Positions 8,150-14,469 of a stretch of 40,372 nt of DNA are shown here, one piece after another; positions within the stretch are counted from its first letter, which is position 1, and the number at the start of each line of letters is the position of its first letter. The notes beneath the pieces are model-generated. The model was given only the letters and a program-made list of their open reading frames with translations. It did not search any database and was not told the origin of the DNA. Origin of the DNA: GCA-2687515 sp002687515. Lineage in GTDB: Bacteria; Pseudomonadota; Alphaproteobacteria; Rhodospirillales; UBA2165. The position numbers and the translations under genes are program-made. Where the stretch lies: contig JASLNU010000137.1 of NCBI GenBank assembly GCA_030745835.1, positions 1 to 40,372 on the forward strand, in the 5' to 3' direction.

Positions 8150-9649
8150 TCAGAACCTGCTGAGATGCGGAAACGGAATTTGGCCGCCGTGAACATGGGC
8201 GCGCCCCAATTCGACGCAGCGATGCAGGGTCGGAAACACCTTGCCGGGATTGAGAAGCTGATCCGGATCGAAGGCGCATTTGATGCGCTGCTGCTGATCG
8301 AGATCGAGATCGCTGAACATTTCCCCCATCAGATCGCGCTTTTCGACCCCGACCCCGTGTTCGCCGGTCAGGACGCCGCCGACCTCGACGCAAAGCCGGA
8401 GAATCTCGGAGCCGAAAGCCTCGGCCTTTTCCAACTCGCCGGGGACGTTGATATCGTAAAGGATCAAGGGATGCAGGTTGCCGTCGCCGGCGTGGAATAC
8501 GTTGGCGACGCGAAGTCCGTATTTCGCCGACATCTCCGATATGCGGACCAGCACCTCGGGCATCTTGGCGCGCGGAATGGTGCCGTCCATGCAGTAGTAA
8601 TCGGGCGAGATGCGTCCGACCGCGGGAAAGGCGTTTTTGCGCCCCGCCCAGAAGCGTTCGCGCTCGGCATCGTTCTGGCTGATGCGGGTATAGTCGGCGC
8701 CGGCCTCCTTCGCCAAATCCTGAACCCGCGCCACCAGGTAATCCACTTCCGCGGCCGGGCCGTCCAGTTCGACGATCAAAAGCGCCTCGGCATCCAGCGG
8801 GTAGCCGGCGTGAACGAATTCCTCGGTGGCGTGAATCGCCGGCCTATCCATCATTTCCATGCCGGCGGGAATGATGCCGGCACCGATAATCGCGGCGACG
8901 CAACGTCCGGCGGCGTCGGCCGAGGGAAAGCCGAGCAATAGGGCGCATATATCTTCGGGCAGCGGCAGAATGCGCACCGTCACTTCGGTGATGACGCCCA
9001 ACAAACCCTCGGAACCGGTGATCAGGCCCAACAGATCGTAGCCGCCGGCATCCAGGTGGCGCCCGCCGATATTTACGATGCGCCCGTCGATCAGCACCAT
9101 TTTGACACCGAGCACATTGTTGGTCGTCAGCCCGTATTTCAGGCAATGAACGCCGCCCGAATTTTCGGCGATGTTGCCGCCGATCGAACAGGCGATCTGG
9201 CTCGATGGATCGGGCGCATAGAAAAAACCTTCCGCCGCCACCGCCTCGGAGATGGCCAGGTTGGCGACCCCGGCCTCGGCAACAACGCAACGGTTGGCGT
9301 AATCGATGTCCAAAATCCGGTTGAATTTGCCGAGACCGAGGAGAACCGCATCGGCCAGCGGCAAGGCGCCGCCCGATAGCGACGTGCCGGCCCCGCGGGC
9401 CACCACCTTGACCCCGTTTTCGTGGCAAAACCTAAGAACTTTCGAAACCTGTTCGGTGGTCTCGGGCAGCACCACGATCATCGGAAGCTGGCGGTAGGCG
9501 GACAGACCGTCGCTTTCGTAGGCGCGCATCGAAGCGGTGTCGTGAATAACCTGCGCATCAACCCGGCCGGCCGGAAACAAGGCCGACAGCCCGGCAATGA
9601 TTTCGCCGCGCCGGGACAGGATGTTTTCGTCGGGTTCGGGCAGAAGCAT
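8150..9649 (-). CDS. glcD: Glycolate oxidase catalytic FAD subunit GlcD
   Basis: GlcD oxidises glycolate (and D-lactate in relatives) to glyoxylate. The 499-residue length is typical. The FAD-binding region reads VVARGAGTSLSGGALPLADA (residues about 90-110), followed by DPSSQIACSIGGNIAENSGG. The C-terminal FAD-oxidase domain ends with GEHGVGVEKRDLM and AFDPDQLLNPGKVFP, both standard in GlcD. It is the first gene of the glcDEF operon. Its ATG at 9649 has no strong Shine-Dalgarno. No GlcC-type regulator lies next to it. Confidence 0.95.
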   Translation of the reverse strand: MLLPEPDENILSRRGEIIAGLSALFPAGRVDAQVIHDTASMRAYESDGLSAYRQLPMIVVLPETTEQVSKVLRFCHENGVKVVARGAGTSLSGGALPLADAVLLGLGKFNRILDIDYANRCVVAEAGVANLAISEAVAAEGFFYAPDPSSQIACSIGGNIAENSGGVHCLKYGLTTNNVLGVKMVLIDGRIVNIGGRHLDAGGYDLLGLITGSEGLLGVITEVTVRILPLPEDICALLLGFPSADAAGRCVAAIIGAGIIPAGMEMMDRPAIHATEEFVHAGYPLDAEALLIVELDGPAAEVDYLVARVQDLAKEAGADYTRISQNDAERERFWAGRKNAFPAVGRISPDYYCMDGTIPRAKMPEVLVRISEMSAKYGLRVANVFHAGDGNLHPLILYDINVPGELEKAEAFGSEILRLCVEVGGVLTGEHGVGVEKRDLMGEMFSDLDLDQQQRIKCAFDPDQLLNPGKVFPTLHRCVELGRAHVHGGQIPFPHLSRF

Positions 9650-9786
9650 GGGCGCCGTCGCTATTCAGTCGGTTATCCGGGCAACAATCCCGGGTTAAAC
9701 GACTCTAATGAATTTGCGGGCGCGGAACAAGGGCCGGCAACCAAGTACAGGACGCCGCCCCAATATTATTAAGCGATGAGTTTATT
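9650..9786. other. Intergenic gap, glcD promoter region
   Basis: This gap must hold the glcDEF promoter and the end of the rpmJ transcript. The only structure seen is an imperfect dyad near 9670-9696 (TTATCCGGG, 7-base spacer, CCCGGGTTAA). No T-tract terminator for rpmJ and no convincing promoter hexamers were found. Confidence 0.35.
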
Positions 9787-9912
9787 TCAGCCTTGGCGGG
9801 CCTTGAAGCGCGGATGCCGCTTGTTGATGACAAAAAGACGCCCCCGCCGCCGGACGATACGGCAGCCTTTTTCCCTCAACTTAGCCGATTTCAGGGAATT
9901 GCGGACCTTCAT
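9787..9912 (-). CDS. rpmJ: Ribosomal protein L36, zinc-free (C-minus) type
   Basis: This 41-residue, very basic protein begins MKVRNSLKSAKLREKGC and ends NKRHPRFKARQG, as L36 does in most Alphaproteobacteria. The usual zinc ligands CxxC...C...H of C-plus L36 are missing apart from one cysteine, so it is the C-minus form that does not need zinc. The start at 9912 is chosen because AGGAGAGG lies 7 bp before the ATG. The frame stays open upstream but that part is not L36-like. Stand-alone rpmJ is usual in this class. Confidence 0.95.
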   Translation of the reverse strand: MKVRNSLKSAKLREKGCRIVRRRGRLFVINKRHPRFKARQG

Positions 9913-10028
9913 CGGGAACCTCTCCTGACAAAAATCGCCGCCAATCGGGCGGCAATGGGCGCGAAAATAGGGTGCCGATAGGCGTCTGTCAACGGCAATC
10001 GGCGGTTGGCCCAAAATTAACCAGGCGA

Positions 10029-10283
10029 TTAGCCGAACTTATGTAACCAGGCAACGAGATCGCCGGAAAACCATGTCGCCACGAGAAACAGGACGAAAAT
10101 GACTCCGACCCAGGCGGCGGCCATCTTGACCATTCGTTTACGCCGCTTGGCGCGCTTCAACGCCTCCTGCTTTAGGCGCTGTTGCCGCCTTACCTCGATG
10201 CGTTGTTCGCGGCCCTCGTCCTCTTGGTCGAGTTGCCTCTTGGCCCTGATTTCCTTTTTAGCTTCCTCGGCACTTTGTACCAC
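10029..10283 (-). CDS. Small single-pass membrane protein, unknown function
   Basis: This 84-residue protein starts with GTG at 10283, 8 bp after GGGGA. Residues 5-50 are highly charged and would form a cytoplasmic coiled coil (QRIEVRRQQRLKQEALKRAK). Residues 53-72 form one transmembrane helix (MAAAWVGVIFVLFLVATWF), followed by a short tail. I do not recognise a named family. It lies 116 bp upstream of rpmJ on the same strand, so co-transcription is possible. The charge pattern predicts an N-in orientation. Confidence 0.65.
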   Translation of the reverse strand: MVQSAEEAKKEIRAKRQLDQEDEGREQRIEVRRQQRLKQEALKRAKRRKRMVKMAAAWVGVIFVLFLVATWFSGDLVAWLHKFG

Positions 10284-10551
10284 GGAACGATCCCCAATTG
10301 ATCTGCGTAAATGTCCGCCCCCGACGGGCGTACACGCGATTAGGCGTCCAAATGGTTTACAAAACCTTAGCGCCCGTTTGTTTCAATTCACTGAAAACAA
10401 ATAAAAATTCATCGAAAATGATTATCAGTCAACTCAATAAACTAGGGAATTCCACTATAAGGTGAAATCTATCATGATTAGCAGATTTTTTTAAACCGAT
10501 ATTTGTTATTTCACGTACTTTTGTTCACATTCAGGCGCCGGAAAAAGAGCA
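10284..10551. other. AT-rich intergenic island
   Basis: From about 10375 to 10535 the sequence is strongly AT-rich, unlike the GC-rich surroundings. It holds an imperfect dyad (TTTGTTTCA at 10377-10385, TGAAAACAAA at 10392-10401), a Fur-box-like string GAAAATGATTATCAGT (10414-10429, 13 of 16 to a Fur core) and a weak hairpin AAATCT/AGATTT followed by a run of seven T's near 10485-10495. It is upstream of the small membrane protein gene and downstream of the GhrA-like gene. No gene was found in it. Confidence 0.4.
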
Positions 10552-11481
10552 TCAGTAGCCGGCATCCCGATCGACAAATTGGAGAAGCGGCTCGCCGGCC
10601 TCCAGGCGCCGGATGTTTTCGACGATCAAAGGCAGCGAATCGGATATATTCGGCCGCCGCGCCACGTGCGGCATGATGGTCACTTTCGGATGGTCCCAGA
10701 GCGGGCTTTCCGGTGGCAGCGGCTCCGGCGACGTGACATCCAGGGTCGCCGCCGCCAGATGGTCCTGATCCAGCGCCGCGATCAAATCCGCGTCGATAAC
10801 ATGCGCGCCGCGTCCCAGATTGATGATGGCGGCGCCGGTGGGCATTCTGGCGAAGGCGTCGGCGTTCAAGATGCCCTCGGTTTCCGAAGTCAATGGCAGC
10901 ATGCAGACGGTGATTTCGCTTCGTTCCAGAAAAGGCGCAAATCCGCCGGTCCCGTGAAACACCTCGATCGGCGCGTCCGGCTTCGGCGTGCGGGTCCAGG
11001 CAATGACATTGAAATTCATGTAAGTGAGGAGATCGGCCATCGGTTTCGACAACAGCCCGTAGCCGAGGAATCCGACCGTGCGTTCGGCGGCGCGCTTGTG
11101 CGGCAAGCCGTTCCATTGGTGCCGCGCCTGCTGCGCCTGATAGGCGGGCAAGTTGCGGTGATGGCGCAGCACATGGGTGATGGCATATTCGGTCAGCGAT
11201 GAATCCCCGGTCATCGGCTCGGCCTTGACCAGCGGCGCGTCGGGAAGGCTGGGATTGGCCAGCAGTCCCTCGACCCCGGCATATAGCGATACCATCAGTT
11301 TCAGGTTCGGCAATTGCGGAAGTTCGGCCAGGTCGATACGGCCGATCATGATATATTCGATATCCTCTGGCGCGCCGATGTCCGGCCAGATGCGCGCCTC
11401 GAGACCGTCGATGGCTTCCATCAGCGCCGCTTGCCAAGCCTCGCCCGAGCCCCGGAACGGATTGAGTAATAGCATCGCCAC
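10552..11481 (-). CDS. GhrA-like glyoxylate/hydroxypyruvate reductase (D-2-hydroxyacid dehydrogenase)
   Basis: This 309-residue protein matches the D-isomer 2-hydroxyacid dehydrogenase fold. The dinucleotide-binding motif is GFLGYGLLSK (residues 137-146). The catalytic residues appear in order: R224 (NLGRGAHV), E253 (SPEPLP) and H272 (MPHVARRPN). The short N-terminal half and the H-A-R-R-P pattern resemble GhrA, which reduces glyoxylate to glycolate and hydroxypyruvate to glycerate with NADPH. The start is GTG at 11481, 8 bp after GGGAGG; ATG at 11475 is the alternative. Its position near glcDEF suggests a shared glycolate/glyoxylate role (inference). It is divergent from the ThDP enzyme gene. 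Confidence 0.85.
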   Translation of the reverse strand: MAMLLLNPFRGSGEAWQAALMEAIDGLEARIWPDIGAPEDIEYIMIGRIDLAELPQLPNLKLMVSLYAGVEGLLANPSLPDAPLVKAEPMTGDSSLTEYAITHVLRHHRNLPAYQAQQARHQWNGLPHKRAAERTVGFLGYGLLSKPMADLLTYMNFNVIAWTRTPKPDAPIEVFHGTGGFAPFLERSEITVCMLPLTSETEGILNADAFARMPTGAAIINLGRGAHVIDADLIAALDQDHLAAATLDVTSPEPLPPESPLWDHPKVTIMPHVARRPNISDSLPLIVENIRRLEAGEPLLQFVDRDAGY

Positions 11482-11586
11482 GGGCCGATCCTCCCTTGCA
11501 AATTTATTAAAAAGTGTTGCGCCGAGTGTTAGGGCTTCGGCCGAATGAAATCAAGCGCGCGCGGTGGAAAGCGGGGCGGTGCGTCT

Positions 11587-11646
11587 TGCACCCGGTGCAT
11601 GCGCGGCGCATCATGCGCCATGTAAATCGGCGGCGCATCATGCGTC
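11587..11646. promoter_or_regulatory. Cluster of three palindromes, candidate operators
   Basis: Three dyads sit between divergent genes. TGCACCCGGTGCA (11587-11599) and GGCGCATCATGCGCC (11605-11619) are perfect palindromes around one central base. GGCGCATCATGCGTC (11632-11646) is the second motif again with one change, 27 bp further on. Such clustered sites usually bind a dimeric transcription factor, which is not encoded in the flanking genes. Confidence 0.5.
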
Positions 11647-11651
11647 GGGCG

Positions 11652-11687
11652 CTAGTGGCCTGTATCATCTAATTTGCATGCCACTAG
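11652..11687 (+). promoter_or_regulatory. Inverted repeat in leader of ThDP enzyme gene
   Basis: CTAGTGGC (11652-11659) and GCCACTAG (11680-11687) are perfect 8-bp arms around a 20-base AT-rich spacer. The right arm ends about 9 bp before the GGGAGG ribosome site. It could be an RNA hairpin or a further operator. Confidence 0.45.
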
Positions 11688-11709
11688 AACCGGAATTGGG
11701 AGGCAGTTC

Positions 11710-13428
11710 ATGGACGACACAGGCACCACCGCGACAACCGTTGCCGAGGCCTATTTGAAGGCCCTCGCCGACCGCGGTATCCGCTACGTTTTCGCCAACG
11801 GCGGCACCGACTTCGCGCCGATCATCGAAGGCCTCGTAAAGTTCGGCGAAATGGGCAGGCAGGCGCCTGAATTCATCACCGTCCCGCACGAAAATGTCGC
11901 CGTTGCCATGGCCACCGGCTATTGGGAGATGTCGGGCGAAATGGCCGCCGTCATGGTGCATGTGACGGTCGGCACCGCCAACGCGGTTATGGGCATCATG
12001 AACGCGGCGCGCGAAAACATGCCGGTGCTGCTCGCCGCCGGGCGCACGCCGCTTACCGAAAGCGGCGATCCGGCATCGCGCGGCTTCAACATCCATTGGG
12101 GGCAGGAATCCTTCGATCAGGGCGGCATGCTGCGCGAATATGTCAAATGGGATTACGAATTGCGCCACGGCCAGCCGGTCGACAACATCGTCGGGCGCGC
12201 CATCGATATCGCGATGAGCGATCCCAAGGGTCCGGTCTACCTGACCCTGCCGCGCGAAGTGCTGGCCGGCGAGGCGTCGAGCACCGGTCCCGGCGCGCGC
12301 GGCCGCGCGCCGGGCAATCTGCCGACCCAGCCGACGCCCGAAGCCATCGAACAGGCCGCCGACATGATCGCCGACGGCGACAACGTGCTGATCGTCGCCG
12401 GCACCACGGGCCGCGATTCGGCGGCCGCCTTTCATGCCTTGAGCGAGCTTGCCGAGGAACATGCCATCGCCGTCGTCCAGCCGACCGCCGTCAACCTGCC
12501 GTCGAGCCATCCGATGAACCTCGGCATGCCGAGCCAGGAAACTCTCGATTGGGCCGACGTCATTGTCATTATGGATGCCCAGGTGCCGTGGATCCCGATG
12601 ATCATGACGCCCGGTTCCGATAAAAAGTTCATCCATATCGCCATCGATCCGATGTATACGCGCTACCCGACCCGCGGCTGGGCCATCGATCTTGCCGTCG
12701 CCGGCAGAAGCGACGCCGCCCTGCCGCTCCTGAGGCAGGCCTTGGGGCCGAAGCTTAAATCCAAATCCAAGGCGGTCGATGCGCGCCGCGCCAAGATCAA
12801 GGAGATGCGGGACGCCATCAAGGCGCGGCAAGCGGCGCGCATCGAAGAGGTAAGCTCGATGTATCCGATCCATCCCGTGTGGAGCGCCCATTGCATCAAC
12901 CAGGTTAAGGACGCCGACACCATCATCGCCAACGAGATCGGCGTGCCCCTGCCCTACCTCGAATTCGAAAAACCCGGCTGCCTGATCGGCGGCAGCGGGG
13001 CCGGCGGTTTGGGCCGCGCCCTCGGCGCCGCATTGGGCGCCAAACTGGCGCTGCCCGATCGCCAGGTGATCGCCGCCATGGGCGACGGCTCCTACATGTT
13101 CGGGGTGCCGATCTCCGCCCATTTTGTTTCCCGCGCCGCGAACCTGCCGGTCCTCAACATGGTCAGCAACAACGCCCAGTGGCTGGCGGTGCGCGGCGCC
13201 ACATTGGCGGTCTATCCCGATGGCCACGCATCGAAGGCCAACGCCATGCCGGTCACCGAACTTTCGCCGTCGCCCGATTTCGAAAAGGGCATCGAAACGG
13301 TCGGCGGCGTCGGCGAAAAAATCGAGGATCCGGAGCAACTGATCCCGGCCCTGGAACGCGGCCTCAAGCATGTATCGGAGGGCACGCCGGTGTTGCTCAA
13401 CGTCATCACCCAGGCCGCCCGCGGTTAA
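11710..13428 (+). CDS. Thiamine diphosphate-dependent enzyme (acetolactate synthase-like)
   Basis: This 572-residue protein has the three-domain layout of ThDP decarboxylases and carboligases. The N-terminal PYR domain includes the activating glutamate (VPHENVAVAMATGYWE, E61). The middle domain spans about 190-350. The C-terminal PP domain has GDGSYMFG (from residue 458) and NN (487-488), the ThDP/Mg motif. The substrate cannot be read from sequence; acetolactate synthase, glyoxylate carboligase-like and benzoylformate decarboxylase-like activities are all possible. ATG at 11710 is chosen because GGGAGG lies 6 bp upstream; an earlier in-frame start at 11674 lacks a site. Proximity to glc genes suggests glyoxylate or related 2-oxoacids (inference). 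Confidence 0.85.
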   Translation: MDDTGTTATTVAEAYLKALADRGIRYVFANGGTDFAPIIEGLVKFGEMGRQAPEFITVPHENVAVAMATGYWEMSGEMAAVMVHVTVGTANAVMGIMNAARENMPVLLAAGRTPLTESGDPASRGFNIHWGQESFDQGGMLREYVKWDYELRHGQPVDNIVGRAIDIAMSDPKGPVYLTLPREVLAGEASSTGPGARGRAPGNLPTQPTPEAIEQAADMIADGDNVLIVAGTTGRDSAAAFHALSELAEEHAIAVVQPTAVNLPSSHPMNLGMPSQETLDWADVIVIMDAQVPWIPMIMTPGSDKKFIHIAIDPMYTRYPTRGWAIDLAVAGRSDAALPLLRQALGPKLKSKSKAVDARRAKIKEMRDAIKARQAARIEEVSSMYPIHPVWSAHCINQVKDADTIIANEIGVPLPYLEFEKPGCLIGGSGAGGLGRALGAALGAKLALPDRQVIAAMGDGSYMFGVPISAHFVSRAANLPVLNMVSNNAQWLAVRGATLAVYPDGHASKANAMPVTELSPSPDFEKGIETVGGVGEKIEDPEQLIPALERGLKHVSEGTPVLLNVITQAARG

Positions 13429-13461
13429 AACAGGCCAGCCGGTGGGCGCTGCGCCAAATAC

Positions 13462-14139
13462 TCAGCCGCCGCGGACGCGCAATAGGCGGCGGACGATATC
13501 GGTGGACCCGGTGCGGCGGATGATTTTGTTCAGCCGCTCGGGATCGAGGCGCTGGGCGGTGCGGATATCGCCGGCCATTTGCAGCCGCGCGGGCTCGGTC
13601 AGGCCTCGCCAGACCATCAAGGCGATGCCGAGGCGGGTAAAGACCAGGCGTTGCTCCAGGGCACCGGTGGCGGCCGACATGGTCAGCGCGCGTTCGATCT
13701 CCGGGGCTTCGCCGCCGGCAAGAAACTCGACATAGGCGAGGCGCGACCAGGCGAAGGGATTGGCCGGCGCCCGTTTCAGGCTTTCCAGAAGCGATGCCTT
13801 GGCCTCGGCCAAGCGGGCGCGCCCGGCGGTGCCGCCGAGATTTTCGGCGCGCGCCTTTTTTAGTTGCGCGGCGCCGAGGGCGCGCCAGACGCGGCCGTCA
13901 TCGATCCATTCAAGGGCCGTCCGGCGGCTGGCGATTTCCTGGTCGATATCGCCGGGCTTGCGCGCCGGATTGGCGCCGCCGGCGAGCCCGGCCGGATGCG
14001 CAATTCGGGCTGGCGCGACCAGGGGCGCGAGAAGCGGCTCGAACGGCGCCTGCACCAGGGCGCCGACAAAACGCGGCAGGGCCAGAAAAATAAGAAGGGC
14101 GGCGAGAAGCCCGGTGACGATTGAATTCAAGCGGCGCAA
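13462..14139 (-). CDS. Membrane-anchored helical (TPR-like) protein of the polysaccharide cluster
   Basis: This protein of about 225 residues has one N-terminal transmembrane helix (IVTGLLAALLIFLALPRFVG), a Pro/Ala linker and a helical domain with TPR-like pieces (LESLKRAPANPFAWSRLAYV; LTEPARLQMAGDIRTAQRLD). I do not recognise a named family. It is the last gene in the leftward polysaccharide export block. Its start is unclear: TTG at 14139 or 14130 are the only sensible codons, and the MITE-like element ends 7-8 bp upstream, so no proper Shine-Dalgarno remains. Reading further upstream runs into the element and is not protein-like. The gene may be poorly expressed as a result. Confidence 0.65.
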   Translation of the reverse strand: MRRLNSIVTGLLAALLIFLALPRFVGALVQAPFEPLLAPLVAPARIAHPAGLAGGANPARKPGDIDQEIASRRTALEWIDDGRVWRALGAAQLKKARAENLGGTAGRARLAEAKASLLESLKRAPANPFAWSRLAYVEFLAGGEAPEIERALTMSAATGALEQRLVFTRLGIALMVWRGLTEPARLQMAGDIRTAQRLDPERLNKIIRRTGSTDIVRRLLRVRGG

Positions 14140-14146
14140 GGCTTTA

Positions 14147-14422
14147 TACCAAGGTGCGGTGATAATGACCCATTGAGATCGCCCATGCGGTCCGCCGGGT
14201 AGGAAGGAACGCGCTGGCGATGTGGCGCATCGGCAAGCGTTTCCGACGCCCTCCGGCGGGCCGCATGGGCGACCGGAACGGCGGCATACCAAGGCTTTCG
14301 GACAGCGTCGCGCACGTCTTCCGATGTCCCGCATCGCCCATATCCGAACCAAGGAGGCGCGCGCTCCTTGCCGAAAACCTTGGTATGCCGTCTCTATGGG
14401 TCATTATCACTGCACCTTGGTA
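14147..14422. mobile_element. MITE-like foldback element, about 276 bp
   Basis: The ends 14147-14173 and 14396-14422 are 27-bp inverted repeats with one mismatch, reading TACCAAGGTG inward on each side. TA at both edges fits a TA target duplication as made by IS630/mariner-type transposases (inference). Inside are two long hairpins: arms 14179-14198 and 14253-14272 (20 bp, one mismatch), and arms 14282-14301 and 14371-14390 (20 bp, one mismatch). The whole would fold as a three-way junction. No transposase or convincing ORF is inside. It lies between the wzc-like gene and the following membrane protein gene. Confidence 0.8.
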
Positions 14423-14441
14423 TTATTCCCCACATTTCACG

Positions 14442-14464
14442 GCGCCCTATCGGGCGCGCCTTTT
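14442..14464. terminator. GC-rich hairpin after wzc-like gene
   Basis: GCGCCC (14442-14447), loop TATC, GGGCGC (14452-14457), then GCC and TTTT on the plus strand. It lies just past the stop of the wzc-like gene, but the T-run is on the opposite strand, so a terminator role for that gene is doubtful. Confidence 0.25.
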
Positions 14465-14469
14465 GCCGG

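Noticed and set aside
7304..8941. Long plus-strand frame across glcE and glcD
   Set aside because: The opposite strand carries unmistakable GlcE and GlcD sequence.
10414..10429. Fur box as a firm feature
   Set aside because: Three of sixteen positions differ and the neighbouring genes have no iron role, so it is mentioned only within the AT-rich island.
11665..13371. Long minus-strand open frame opposite the ThDP gene
   Set aside because: It is antisense to a gene with clear ThDP motifs, and its His/Asp/Gly-rich composition is typical of GC-rich shadow frames.
14140..14352. N-terminal extension of the membrane protein gene through the MITE-like element
   Set aside because: The extra residues come from the inverted repeat and are Arg/Cys/Pro-rich, not protein-like.
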